A DNA stretch of 64,000 nucleotides, taken from positions 1-64,000 of the forward strand of contig AKXM01000032.1 of assembly GCA_000277545.1 (NCBI GenBank). The letters are read 5' to 3'. Origin of the DNA: Enterobacter sp. Ag1 (GTDB taxonomy: Bacteria > Pseudomonadota > Gammaproteobacteria > Enterobacterales > Enterobacteriaceae). This document shows positions 51,982 through 60,291 of the stretch, one piece after another. A model generated the notes under the pieces. The model was not told the DNA's origin, did no database searches, and saw nothing but the letters and a program-made list of their open reading frames with translations. Positions within the stretch are counted from its first letter, which is position 1. Every line of letters begins with the position of its first letter. Position numbers and translations under genes: made by a program.

Positions 51982-52006
51982 AACCTGTCCGTACAGGTTT
52001 ATTTTT
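51982..52006 (+). terminator. Terminator-like hairpin just upstream of the omptin gene
   Basis: AACCTGT (51982-51988) and ACAGGTT (51993-51999) pair around CCGT and are followed by TATTTTTT, 43 bases before the omptin start. It could end a small RNA encoded upstream or attenuate omptin transcription. Confidence 0.55.
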
Positions 52007-52048
52007 TGCAACACCAAACCAATGTGATAGAAAACAGAACGATACATC

Positions 52049-52981
52049 ATGCACAAGCAAAAATACCTGCCTGTAGCCGCCGCATTGCTGTTTAGCCCGG
52101 CGCTGCTAGCTTCAACCAGCTTTAATTTTTCACCCGATGCATTCACCACCAATATTTCCACCAGCATTTTAAACGGAGAATCTAAAGAGCTCGTTTATAA
52201 TCAAGGCGATGGCAGTAAATTAAGTGAACTGAAATGGAAAATCAAAAATACCCCTATTATTAAAGGCGGTATTAGCTGGGACGCACAGCGCTACATCACC
52301 CTCAATGCTAACGGCTGGACAACCTTCGCCTCTCGCGGCTCGCATATGTCCGACTATGACTGGCAAACGCCTGGCCAGAGCCACTGGAGCGACAAATCTA
52401 CCCACCCGGATACCAGCCTGAATTATGCCAACCAGCTCGATTTCAATCTTACCGGCTGGCTGCTGAAGGAGCCGACATACAATCTCGGCGTGGTAACCGG
52501 CTACCAGGAAACTCGCTATAGCTGGACGGCGAGAGGCGGCTCATACAATTATTTCAACGGTGCACTTATCGGTGAATTCCCCGCCGGGAAACCGGGAATT
52601 GGGTATAGTCAGAAATTCAGCGTGCCGTATATTGGGCTGACCAGTAGCTACCGCTATCAGGACTTTGATATTGCAGGGCAATTTAAATTCAGCCCGCTGG
52701 TTAATGCTCAGGATAATGACGAGCACTATATGCGTCAGCTGAGCTTTAGCGAGAAAAGTAGTCATTCCAATTATTATGCTGCAACCGTCTCCGCCGGTTA
52801 TTACGTCACGCCAAATACCCGGCTGTACACGGAATTAACGTGGACGCGTTTTTCCGAAGCAAAAGCATCAACAAAAACCCGTAATAATAATACTGGGGAA
52901 ACCTGGACCCAGGGCAGCGGGTCAGCGGGCCTGAGTAACGACAGCTACACCTATGGCGTCGGAATTCAGTATCGCTTCTAA
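52049..52981 (+). CDS. Omptin family outer-membrane protease
   Basis: A 310-residue aspartic-type outer-membrane protease of the OmpT/PgtE/Pla family, which cleaves after basic residues and degrades host antimicrobial peptides and plasminogen-pathway proteins. A signal peptide ends near ALLAS. The catalytic pairs are present: Asp102/Asp104 in SHMSDYDW and Asp224/His226 in AQDNDEHYMRQ. The C-terminus YGVGIQYRF ends in phenylalanine as in outer-membrane beta barrels. LPS binding is needed for activity in the family. Regulation by PhoPQ is known for PgtE, but no clear PhoP box was found here. Confidence 0.92.
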   Translation: MHKQKYLPVAAALLFSPALLASTSFNFSPDAFTTNISTSILNGESKELVYNQGDGSKLSELKWKIKNTPIIKGGISWDAQRYITLNANGWTTFASRGSHMSDYDWQTPGQSHWSDKSTHPDTSLNYANQLDFNLTGWLLKEPTYNLGVVTGYQETRYSWTARGGSYNYFNGALIGEFPAGKPGIGYSQKFSVPYIGLTSSYRYQDFDIAGQFKFSPLVNAQDNDEHYMRQLSFSEKSSHSNYYAATVSAGYYVTPNTRLYTELTWTRFSEAKASTKTRNNNTGETWTQGSGSAGLSNDSYTYGVGIQYRF

Positions 52982-53008
52982 AGGGTTTTGCAGATTAAGT
53001 TGAGGAAA

Positions 53009-53047
53009 CTCAGCCCGGATTGTGTGATTTTCACCAGCCGGGCTGAG
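53009..53047 (+). terminator. Hairpin after the omptin gene
   Basis: CTCAGCCCGG (53009-53018) and CCGGGCTGAG (53038-53047) are exact complements with a 19-base loop. No T-run follows, so termination is not certain. Confidence 0.5.
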
Positions 53048-53129
53048 AGATGTTCTTATGCTTGAATAGCAGAGAAAGTGCTATATTGTTAATGCCCCCA
53101 CCACAGTAATCATCAATAAAAAACATACC

Positions 53130-53615
53130 CTCAATATATCTTTATAAGATTTCCATTTTCTTCCAGCCTGTAGATACTGCCATTAACAGTGAGCTCCAAC
53201 CCTGCGTTTTTACTGTAATTGATTCTAAAAACTAAATCTTTCTCAATACAGTTGACTTTTGTTTTCATATCATAGAAACAAAGTCGATCATACTTTCCTT
53301 CTTCTTTATACCCCTCACCGAATAGCCAAAAAATAATCGTATAGCCGCCGTAGGATGCAGGTCTTGGGATATCATACTTCGCTTTCAGCATATCTTTATT
53401 TTCCAGCCACCAGTTTATTTTACCTCTACTCGTCAAAGGAAAATTTTTAACCAAAACATCGCTATAGTTACCATCGTAATGAACAGCGACAATCTCCACC
53501 GAACGAAGTGACTGCCATAGCAGATAGCCCGCTAACACACAGCTCACAAAAACTAGCAAGGAAACTGCTTTCTTATTTTTGAATGTCATTGCGCCCCCCG
53601 GTAATTTCAATGGTA
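53130..53615. repeat. Direct repeat copy 1 of the DUF943 tandem duplication
   Basis: This 486-base unit is repeated at a 519-base offset (53649-54134) with high identity. Besides the DUF943 gene it includes, at 53573-53615, a copy of the last codons of the DUF3289 gene, which belong to a complete gene only in copy 2. The duplication therefore arose from the right-hand copy. Confidence 0.85.
53131..53589 (-). CDS. DUF943 family membrane protein, copy 1
   Basis: A 152-residue protein of the enterobacterial DUF943 family, function unknown. It has one N-terminal membrane segment (AVSLLVFVSCVLAGYLLW) and a periplasmic domain with KINWWLENKDMLKAKYDIP and YKEEGKYDRLCFYDMKTKV. It is a close copy of the next gene. 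ATG 53589 is preferred to a TTG 21 bases upstream because GGGGGGC lies just before it. Membrane-anchored small proteins duplicated beside a larger gene are a common pattern of immunity proteins (inference). Confidence 0.85.
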   Translation of the reverse strand: MTFKNKKAVSLLVFVSCVLAGYLLWQSLRSVEIVAVHYDGNYSDVLVKNFPLTSRGKINWWLENKDMLKAKYDIPRPASYGGYTIIFWLFGEGYKEEGKYDRLCFYDMKTKVNCIEKDLVFRINYSKNAGLELTVNGSIYRLEENGNLIKIY

Positions 53616-53648
53616 GCGATCACATTGAACATCAAAAAAACAAAACAT

Positions 53649-54134
53649 CTCAATATATCTTTATAAGATTTCCATTTTCTTCCAGCCTATAGATACTGCC
53701 ATTAACAGTGAGCTCTAACCCCGTATTTTTACTGTAGTCAACAATGAAAACCACATCCTTATCAATGCAGTTAACTTTTGTTTTCATATCATCGAAACAG
53801 AGTCGGTCATACTTCCCCTCTTCTTTATAGCCCTCACCGAAAAGCCAAATCGTAATAGTGTGGCCACTGTAGTATTCAGGCCCTGGAATATCATACTTCG
53901 CTTTTAGCATCTCTTGATTTTGCAGCCACCAGTTTATTTTACCTCTACTCGTCAAAGGGAAATTTTTAACTAAAACATCGCTATAGGTATTTCTCTGATG
54001 CACGGCGACAATCTCCACCGGGCGAAGTGACTCCCATAGCAGGTAACCTGCTAACACACAGCTCGCAAAAACTAGCAAGGAAACTGCTTTCTTATTTTTG
54101 AATGTCATTGCGCCCCCCGGTAATTTCAATGGTG
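53649..54134. repeat. Direct repeat copy 2 of the DUF943 tandem duplication
   Basis: Matches 53130-53615 at a 519-base offset. Its right end lies inside the intact DUF3289 gene. Confidence 0.85.
53650..54108 (-). CDS. DUF943 family membrane protein, copy 2
   Basis: A 152-residue paralogue of the neighbouring gene with the same single N-terminal membrane segment (AVSLLVFASCVLAGYLLW). It differs mainly in the loop after WLQNQEMLKAKYDIPGPEYY and at EIVAVHQRNTYSDV. Its start codon lies inside the DUF3289 gene (17-base overlap), so its translation is coupled to that gene, unlike copy 1. The cysteine pair in DRLCFDDMKTKVNC is conserved in both copies and could form a periplasmic disulfide. Confidence 0.87.
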   Translation of the reverse strand: MTFKNKKAVSLLVFASCVLAGYLLWESLRPVEIVAVHQRNTYSDVLVKNFPLTSRGKINWWLQNQEMLKAKYDIPGPEYYSGHTITIWLFGEGYKEEGKYDRLCFDDMKTKVNCIDKDVVFIVDYSKNTGLELTVNGSIYRLEENGNLIKIY

Positions 54135-54943
54135 GCTTGCATATTGGTCATAAAGGGTTTAAAGACAAACTCGCTGTAGCGCTGAAGGACAAACCAGATC
54201 CGGAAAAAACGGAACTGGTTAAATTTCACCTTTGAAATGTCCTCATCATCCAGCCCAAAGTGGTCCTGGACTTTATAATGCACAACGGCACGATATCGCT
54301 CTTTACCAACTACCAGGGACTTAATCGTGATATGCGTTGCCCAGGTATCGTGCACAGTGATGCCCAGGCCGTTAAAGTTGTCCTGGAAGCGGTCAAATTT
54401 TGGCAATTTTCCACGCATAATTGCCTCCCCTAATTTTTTTATGTCTTTTAATGGATAACGTTTGTTTTCCCAGTCAATATACTGCCCGAAAACTTTCTGC
54501 AAACGGAGTCTTGTACTGTTTTCAGACGAACTATCACTTAAAATATGCGCCTCCAACGCGCTATCCAGTAATGGATGGCAGAACGATTTGTCGCTATTTT
54601 TCTGCATATGAGAAATCATCAGCTTAATCAGCACGTTGTAAGGGGGGTGGCACGCAAACGGACGGGATAGGTGCCGAAACTCATCAAAAAGGATGTTTGC
54701 GCACTCCCTCTGGGTCAGTTTATCACCTTCCCCTCGGGATCCGTGGAACATTGACTGCGGCTGGCTGAAGGGGCTGATTGCCGTCAACGTGTAAGGGTTC
54801 ACTCTGGTGGAAATATCCACCAAATGAAACCGCGCCCTCAAAACGATGTCAGACAGATCGCCGCATTTCATATCGCTGGCGGTATAGTCATCCATCTTTT
54901 TCTGGGTTTTGAATATCTTACAGGGGAACTGAAGTGCCGGCAT
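54092..54943 (-). CDS. DUF3289 family protein
   Basis: A 283-residue protein of the gamma-proteobacterial DUF3289 family, function unknown. It has no signal peptide or membrane segment. SPFSQPQSMFHGSRGEGDKL and ECANILFDEFRHLSRPFA are typical of the N-terminal half; VHYKVQDHFGLDDEDISKVK and RIWFVLQRYSEFVFKPFMTN end the protein. ATG 54943 has AGGAAGG five bases upstream. It overlaps the first of two DUF943 genes. An effector/immunity or toxin relationship is suggested by the layout only; no PAAR, VgrG or Rhs gene is nearby. Confidence 0.87.
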   Translation of the reverse strand: MPALQFPCKIFKTQKKMDDYTASDMKCGDLSDIVLRARFHLVDISTRVNPYTLTAISPFSQPQSMFHGSRGEGDKLTQRECANILFDEFRHLSRPFACHPPYNVLIKLMISHMQKNSDKSFCHPLLDSALEAHILSDSSSENSTRLRLQKVFGQYIDWENKRYPLKDIKKLGEAIMRGKLPKFDRFQDNFNGLGITVHDTWATHITIKSLVVGKERYRAVVHYKVQDHFGLDDEDISKVKFNQFRFFRIWFVLQRYSEFVFKPFMTNMQATIEITGGRNDIQK

Positions 54944-55257
54944 AAATACCTTCCTGGTATATTGTTAACGAGGCTCATCTTGAGCGTCACTTATGATAAG
55001 CGGCAGATACATACGGTGCGTAATGCTTTTTATATTTACAGTAAAAACTTAGACCTCAATCATTATTTTCACTCACAACATAAAACAAAATTACTTTATT
55101 TATCTTTATGCATTCATCTAATTAATATATTGAATGAAATTATTATAAAAATATTATTGTATTAACGGATAAAATTCTCCCCCAGGTGTCTGCCAGCGCG
55201 CAGACCCTTTTTCTTATCTGTGCTATAACTCAGCGGCTTATTTTCAGGGAGATGACC
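54944..55257. other. AT-rich intergenic region
   Basis: About 310 bases between the divergent DUF3289 and nudI genes, very AT-rich at 55040-55160. It presumably holds both promoters. No coding frame with a ribosome site and no clear hairpin was seen. Confidence 0.4.
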
Positions 55258-55683
55258 ATGCGACAAAGAGTGATTGCCTGCCCGATAATCCAGAATCAGG
55301 GCCAATATTTGCTGTGCAAAATGCCACAAGATCGCGGGGTGTTTCCCGGCCAGTGGGCGCTCTCCGGTGGCGGCATTGAGCCGGGTGAAACCATGGCAGA
55401 AGGGCTACGGCGTGAGATCCGGGAAGAGCTGGGGGAAGCGCTGATTATCTCGCACATTGAGCCGTGGACCTTCCGCGATGACGTGCGGGTGAAAACCTAC
55501 ACCGACGGCAGCCAGGAGCAGGTGTACATGATTTATCTGATGTTCGACTGCATCAGCGAAAACCGCGAGATAACCCTTAACGAAGAGTTTGAGCAGTACG
55601 CGTGGGTCAGCCCGCAGGATCTGGCGAGCTACGATCTGAATGAAGCCACCGCCGCGACGTTCCGTGATAAAGGGCTGCTGTAA
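55258..55683 (+). CDS. nudI: Nucleoside triphosphatase NudI
   Basis: Nudix hydrolase of 141 residues that removes pyrophosphate from pyrimidine deoxynucleoside triphosphates. The Nudix box [22 protein letters not shown] is complete (GX5EX7REUXEEXGU pattern). [20 protein letters not shown] and [14 protein letters not shown] match E. coli NudI closely. ATG 55258 has GGGAGA upstream; an ATG six bases earlier is less well placed. In E. coli nudI lies elsewhere, so it is a local insertion here. Confidence 0.93.
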   Translation: MRQRVIACPIIQNQGQYLLCKMPQDRGVFPGQWALSGGGIEPGETMAEGLRREIREELGEALIISHIEPWTFRDDVRVKTYTDGSQEQVYMIYLMFDCISENREITLNEEFEQYAWVSPQDLASYDLNEATAATFRDKGLL

Positions 55684-55716
55684 TGCATTGGGCAGCCCGA
55701 AGGCTGCCCGGCACGG

Positions 55717-57354
55717 CTAGCGCATCGCGTTGTATATCGCCTGCTGAATTTTGACGGTCTGCTCATCCACCGGCTCTGGCTCCAGCCCCTGGGCGGTCGC
55801 ATCTTCGTAGCGCTGCTTCTGCGCCGCCAGGCGCAGCTGAGCGCGCTCTACTTCCTCTTTCTGGCGCTGTACCGCCGGGGCTGAACTGCAGAAGCTGGCG
55901 AGGAATTGCTTTCTCAGCGAAGTCAGCTTTTGCCCTTTCTTCATGCCTAACTCGGTGGAGCCAATCAGCCTGCGGCAGGGCCGGGTTTCGTCCATTTGCG
56001 GGCGGTATTGCAGCAAAATGGTCAGCACATCGCGGTCATCCGCCGCCAGCGCCTGCTCGGCAAAATAGACTTTCCAGTTCATCCCGCCCTGCATAAACAG
56101 GCGCACAATACGCGCGTCATTACGGTTAATCGCCGCCCGCAGGTTATTTTCGTCCCAGGTGATGCCCATATTGGCAAGCATATCCCGCGGGCTGTTGGAT
56201 TCCGGCCGCTCTTTCTGCTGCACCGGCGTACTCACTATTGGCGGAACCGCCGTCACCTCAGGTTTTGAAGTGGCATCACTTAACAGATAGAGGCCAATCA
56301 CCGCCACTGCCACCACCACAATCCCTACCGATGCCCACAGCGCGGTGGAGATCATGTCGGTAGTATCATGCTGTTTTTTGGCCGTGCGCGGGTCATAACG
56401 CTCGATGGATTCTCTGATCTCTGCCGGATCGCCGCCCTGGGCCGCATGATTTTTACGCGCCTGGTCAAGGTAGCTTTGCAGTGCCGTATCATCCGCGTCC
56501 AGCAGCGAGGAGGGATTCACTTTAGTGCGGCCTTCGCTAAAGGCTTTTTGTACCGGGCCGCTGATTTCACCGAAATAGCTATCCAGCAAAGCCACCTGCA
56601 CGCTCGTGAGCGGCTGCTTGTGCATCAGGTCGTTGCGGATTTGACGGGTGCCATCGAGGAAGATTTGCAGGGTTTTACGTTGGTCGATAAGAAAACCCAA
56701 CTGAGGCGAGTTTTGGTAAACTTTGGCGTAGTGATGGGCAAACTCTTTCTTATCCACCAGCATCAGCGCCAGCTCGCTGAACTTCATGCCGCTCAGCACA
56801 TCGCCCCGCTCGCCTCGCTTCAGCCAGCGGCGAACTTTGTCAGCCCCAAACTGGCTTTTTAGCTGATTAACCAGCTCCGCCTGGTTTTCCCACGCCTGAT
56901 TGACCAGCCCTTTCAGCATCAGTTCAATGGCGCGCATCTGCTGCTGGGCGCCTTTCTGTAGCCTGTCAACGTCGGAGGAAAGCTCGGTGGAGTAGCCCAG
57001 CAAGGGCTGTTTGAAGCGCACATGCTCCAGATAACTGGTGAAGCGCAAGGCGGCGAGGAGCTGGTTCTGGCTAACTTCCTGCCCGCTTTCATACTGCGGC
57101 ACCAGCTGCTGCAAATGGCGCAGCAGCAGCGTGAATTGTGAAATTTCGGAGTCGTTAAGATTCAGCCGTTTCGCCACCGCCCCCCAACTGCCCAGCGCCA
57201 TACGGGCCTGCTCCAGCTGCTGGAAAAACCACTGCGGATCTTTGCCTTCGGCGGCACGAATATTCAATAGCGGCAGGATCTGAAGTGAAGCCTGCCGAAT
57301 AATCCCCAGACACGTCTCAAAGTGCTCCCGCATCTGCAATGTTGCGCTGCTCAT
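55717..57354 (-). CDS. HEPN-domain membrane protein, STY4199 family
   Basis: A 545-residue protein resembling the Salmonella STY4199 family. An all-helical N-terminal region carries the HEPN motif Rx4H in TRQIRNDLMHKQP (Arg240, His245), the catalytic signature of many HEPN ribonucleases. A single membrane segment follows at about residues 335-358 (ALWASVGIVVVAVAVIGLYL). The C-terminal part contains an ankyrin-like stretch (NLRAAINRNDARIVRLFMQG) and a coiled-coil-prone end. ATG 57354 has AAGGA five bases upstream. It stands alone; no nucleotidyltransferase partner is present. RNase activity is inferred from the motif only. Confidence 0.82.
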   Translation of the reverse strand: MSSATLQMREHFETCLGIIRQASLQILPLLNIRAAEGKDPQWFFQQLEQARMALGSWGAVAKRLNLNDSEISQFTLLLRHLQQLVPQYESGQEVSQNQLLAALRFTSYLEHVRFKQPLLGYSTELSSDVDRLQKGAQQQMRAIELMLKGLVNQAWENQAELVNQLKSQFGADKVRRWLKRGERGDVLSGMKFSELALMLVDKKEFAHHYAKVYQNSPQLGFLIDQRKTLQIFLDGTRQIRNDLMHKQPLTSVQVALLDSYFGEISGPVQKAFSEGRTKVNPSSLLDADDTALQSYLDQARKNHAAQGGDPAEIRESIERYDPRTAKKQHDTTDMISTALWASVGIVVVAVAVIGLYLLSDATSKPEVTAVPPIVSTPVQQKERPESNSPRDMLANMGITWDENNLRAAINRNDARIVRLFMQGGMNWKVYFAEQALAADDRDVLTILLQYRPQMDETRPCRRLIGSTELGMKKGQKLTSLRKQFLASFCSSAPAVQRQKEEVERAQLRLAAQKQRYEDATAQGLEPEPVDEQTVKIQQAIYNAMR

Positions 57355-57536
57355 GATAGTCCTTTGTCGATGTCCGGCCTTACGTTGCCGAACGCAGAAA
57401 AACGGCTTTTTTCCGCCCCAGGCGGCTATTTTTTTATGGTTATTAATGCCAAGGCCACACTTCGCCATTACAGCCGAGTGTAAAGCAGCCCGCCGGGAAT
57501 CAATGGCGATAAAAAGAGCGATTTAGCCGGGCATTT

Positions 57537-58946
57537 TCAAATCTCACATTCGACGATTTCGCCCAATCTTTTCAGGGCCGCCTCGGTAACGGCGTTGAAC
57601 GGCAAAGAATAGTTCAACCGCAGGCATTGGCGATATTTTCCAGAGGCTGAAAACAGCGAGCCGCTCGCAATATGGATTTTTGCCTCTTTCAATGCGCTGC
57701 CCAGCCGCACCGCATCGACTTCTTCCGGGAGTTCAATCCACATCAAAAAGCCCCCCTGAGGCCGGCTGACGCAAATCCCGCAGGGGAAATATTGCCGCAC
57801 GCGGCAGGTAAACACCTCCAGATTGCGCTGGTAGTGCTGGCGCATACGCCGGATATGGCGGTGGTAATGCCCGTTGCGAATAAAGGCCGCTACCGCCTGC
57901 TGGGTGAAGGTCGCGCTGCTGCCGGTGCCGATATACTTGGTGTGCAGCGTGCGGTCGAGGTAACGTCCCGGCACAATCCAGCCCACGCGCAGCCCCGGTG
58001 CCAGCGTTTTTGAAAACGAACTGCACAGCAGGACGCGGCCATCCACATCCAGGGATTTGATCGTCATAGGGCGCGGGTATTCATAGGCCAACTCACCGTA
58101 GACATCATCCTCGATGATGGCGATATCAAAGCGCCGGGCAAGATTCATCACCGCTTTTTTACGCGCCTCCGGCATGATGAAGCCAAGAGGATTATTGCAA
58201 TTGGCTACCAGAATCACGGCTTTGATGGGCCACTGCTCCAGCGCCAGCTCGAGTGCTTCCAGGCTAATGCCGGTGACAGAATCAGTAGGAATTTCAACTA
58301 CTTTAACACCGTAACCGCGCAGCATCTGCATGGTGCCGTGGAATGACGGCGACTCAACCGCCACTATGTCCCCCGGCTCACACACCGCGCGAATCGCAAT
58401 CGACAGTGCTTCATGGCAGCCGTTGGTCACCACGATCTCATCGGCATTCACCATGCAGTTGCTGTCCAGCATCAGGCGGGCAATTTGCTCGCGCAGGGCT
58501 TTCACGCCGAACATACCGTCGTAGCCCAGCAGCTCAGGCTCCTGGTACTGCGCGAGCCGCCCCATTTCTCGCCACAGCGGTTTCATCGTCGACTGGGTGA
58601 GATCCGGCGATCCGCTGCCGAAGGCGATCACTTCGCAATCCTGCCGGGAGTTCACCAATTCCAGCACCGCATCCCACTGCGTCACTTCCACCGGGCGCTG
58701 TACTGGACGCGTTAAGCGCGGCACAGGCGGCACGGCTTTGCGCGGCGAAACAAAGTAGCCGGAACGTGGCTGAGGGGAAATCAGCTGCTTGTCTTCCAGG
58801 ACGTGATACGCCTGTTGCACGGTACTGATACTGACGCCGTGTTCGCTGCTCAGGCTCCGCACCGAGGGCAAGCGCTCCCCGCTTTGATAAAGCCCCTGCT
58901 CAATGCGCTCAGCCAGCAGCGTGGCGAGATGTTGGTAACGCGTCAT
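57537..58946 (-). CDS. MocR-type transcriptional regulator (YdcR-like)
   Basis: A 469-residue fusion of a GntR winged helix (RLPSVRSLSSEHGVSISTVQ, about residues 25-44) and an aminotransferase-like domain with the PLP lysine in CSSFSKTLAPGLRVGW. The closest known type by layout is YdcR. ATG 58946 is used. It is divergent from a DUF1127 gene, and the 177-base region between holds repeats of ATACAGAA. It may control that gene or itself; the effector is unknown. Confidence 0.87.
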   Translation of the reverse strand: MTRYQHLATLLAERIEQGLYQSGERLPSVRSLSSEHGVSISTVQQAYHVLEDKQLISPQPRSGYFVSPRKAVPPVPRLTRPVQRPVEVTQWDAVLELVNSRQDCEVIAFGSGSPDLTQSTMKPLWREMGRLAQYQEPELLGYDGMFGVKALREQIARLMLDSNCMVNADEIVVTNGCHEALSIAIRAVCEPGDIVAVESPSFHGTMQMLRGYGVKVVEIPTDSVTGISLEALELALEQWPIKAVILVANCNNPLGFIMPEARKKAVMNLARRFDIAIIEDDVYGELAYEYPRPMTIKSLDVDGRVLLCSSFSKTLAPGLRVGWIVPGRYLDRTLHTKYIGTGSSATFTQQAVAAFIRNGHYHRHIRRMRQHYQRNLEVFTCRVRQYFPCGICVSRPQGGFLMWIELPEEVDAVRLGSALKEAKIHIASGSLFSASGKYRQCLRLNYSLPFNAVTEAALKRLGEIVECEI

Positions 58947-58967
58947 GCTGTATCCTCACCGGAAGCC

Positions 58968-59038
58968 ATACAGAAGGAAAAACCGATACAGAATGGCGCA
59001 AAAAATGCCATTCAGCTCATGTTTTAGCCCTTCTGTAT
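58968..59038. promoter_or_regulatory. ATACAGAA repeats between the MocR and DUF1127 genes
   Basis: ATACAGAA occurs as a direct repeat at 58968-58975 and 58986-58993 (18-base period) and in inverted form, TTCTGTAT, at 59031-59038. MocR regulators bind pairs of short direct repeats, so this is a strong operator candidate for the adjacent regulator. Confidence 0.6.
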
Positions 59039-59123
59039 GTTAAAGAAAAGTAATTTTTGAATCTGTCTGCTTTTGCCCGCTGGCCCCATGATTACCCCCA
59101 GGCAAACCGCGAGGAGTCACAGC

Positions 59124-59297
59124 ATGGGCTTTGAAGAGAACCACCATCGCAGACCGTTTTATGGCCTGGTAATGCTTTACCAGTATTTTCGCCGCAGCCG
59201 CCAGCGCCGCCAGACTTTACGGGCGTTACGCGAACTTAGTCCGGAACAACTCAGGGATATGGGGCTGACGAGGGATGATTTATCCCGCTGGGAATAA
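59124..59297 (+). CDS. DUF1127 (YjiS-like) small protein
   Basis: A 57-residue, arginine-rich protein of the DUF1127/YjiS family. The family core LRELSPEQLRDMGLTRDDL is present at the C-terminus. Some alpha-proteobacterial members bind RNA or influence phosphate and carbon metabolism; the enterobacterial ones are poorly characterised. ATG 59124 is chosen because GAGGAG lies seven bases upstream; the frame opens earlier. A strong terminator follows. Confidence 0.88.
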   Translation: MGFEENHHRRPFYGLVMLYQYFRRSRQRRQTLRALRELSPEQLRDMGLTRDDLSRWE

Positions 59298-59305
59298 CGC
59301 TTAAG

Positions 59306-59332
59306 CGGTGCCACACGCTGGCACCGTTTTTT
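59306..59332 (+). terminator. Rho-independent terminator after the DUF1127 gene
   Basis: CGGTGCCA (59306-59313) pairs with TGGCACCG (59319-59326) and is followed by six T. Confidence 0.92.
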
Positions 59333-59386
59333 ATTTACTGCTATCAAAAGGAGGACCAGACAACAACAACAATACTCAGGAGCCGC

Positions 59387-59716
59387 ATGAACATCACCGA
59401 CTTGCCTTTTAATACCACCGACTGGGCCACCCTAATCCCCACCGAACACCCCGGCATCACCGGCAAAGCGCTTTGGCGCACGCAGCAGTTTGGGCCCATC
59501 CGCGTGCGCATGGTGGAATACACCGCCGGCTATCTGGCCGATCACTGGTGCCAAAAAGGGCACGTTTTGCTGTGCCTGAAGGGCGAGCTGCAAACTGAGC
59601 TGGAAGATGGCCGCCAGTTTACGTTAACCCCGGGTATGAGTTACCAGGTGGCCGACGGCGCGGAGCCTCACCGTTCCTCAACGGCATCAGGTGCCGTCCT
59701 GTTTATTGTGGATTAA
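59387..59716 (+). CDS. DHCW-motif cupin fold protein
   Basis: A 109-residue single-domain cupin. It contains LADHWCQKGHVLLCLKGELQ, corresponding to the DHCW-motif cupin family, with the histidines and glutamates expected for metal binding. Function is unknown. The start ATG 59387 follows AGGAGCCGC. An acetyltransferase gene follows after four bases, so the two are cotranscribed. Confidence 0.87.
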   Translation: MNITDLPFNTTDWATLIPTEHPGITGKALWRTQQFGPIRVRMVEYTAGYLADHWCQKGHVLLCLKGELQTELEDGRQFTLTPGMSYQVADGAEPHRSSTASGAVLFIVD

Positions 59717-59720
59717 CGCC

Positions 59721-60248
59721 ATGCCGACGCTTTTGACGCCACGCCTGGCACTCAGCCAAATCACCGAAGCCGACTGGCCACTTTTCCGCTACCTGCAGCA
59801 GCAGCCGGACGTCATGCGCTACGTGGCCGATAACCGACCGGAGACAGAGATTCGCCAGGCTTTTGACGCCCGTCTTCCCAACTGGCAGCCGGGCAGCCGC
59901 CACTGGCTCTGTATGGTGATGCGTCACCGCAAAACCGGCGTGCCGATTGGCGTCACCGGCTTCATTCTGCGTGAGGACGATATCGCGGAAGTCGGATTTT
60001 TACTCGACCCGTCGTTTCACGGTCAGGGCTACGGGTATGAATCGCTGTACGAGGTGTGCGCCTTTGCATTTGCGGAGGTCGGCATCCGCAAGCTTGTGGC
60101 CACGGTCACCGCCGGAAATATTCCGTCGAAGAAAGTGCTGGAGAAAGTCGGGTTTCAGCAGGAAGGCATTCTGCGGGAGAACTACTGGCTGAATGGACGC
60201 TGGCAGGATGACTGGATTTTTGGCCTGCTGGCCCGGGAATTCAGATAA
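59721..60248 (+). CDS. GNAT family N-acetyltransferase (RimJ/RimL-like)
   Basis: A 175-residue acetyltransferase. LLTPRLALSQITEADWPLF is typical of the RimJ/RimL group; motif A is LLDPSFHGQGYGYESLYEVC, and NIPSKKVLEKVGFQQEGILR ends the domain. The acceptor is unknown. ATG 59721 lies four bases after the cupin stop codon, so translation is probably coupled. Confidence 0.9.
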   Translation: MPTLLTPRLALSQITEADWPLFRYLQQQPDVMRYVADNRPETEIRQAFDARLPNWQPGSRHWLCMVMRHRKTGVPIGVTGFILREDDIAEVGFLLDPSFHGQGYGYESLYEVCAFAFAEVGIRKLVATVTAGNIPSKKVLEKVGFQQEGILRENYWLNGRWQDDWIFGLLAREFR

Positions 60249-60253
60249 AACAC

Positions 60254-60272
60254 GGGCCGCACAAGGCGGCCC
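60254..60272. terminator. GC-rich hairpin between convergent genes
   Basis: GGGCCGC (60254-60260) and GCGGCCC (60266-60272) form a 7-bp stem. T-runs are short, so efficiency is uncertain. Confidence 0.5.
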
Positions 60273-60291
60273 ATACTGCGTGATTCAAGAC

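Noticed and set aside
54092-54943. DUF3289 protein as a colicin M-like lipid II hydrolase
   Set aside because: The DHFGLDD stretch is superficially similar, but the Asp/Tyr/Asp...His/Arg active-site pattern of colicin M is not visible.
54824-55165. AT-rich 113-codon frame between DUF3289 and nudI
   Set aside because: It begins inside the antisense DUF3289 gene, lacks a ribosome site and encodes a low-complexity hydrophobic sequence.
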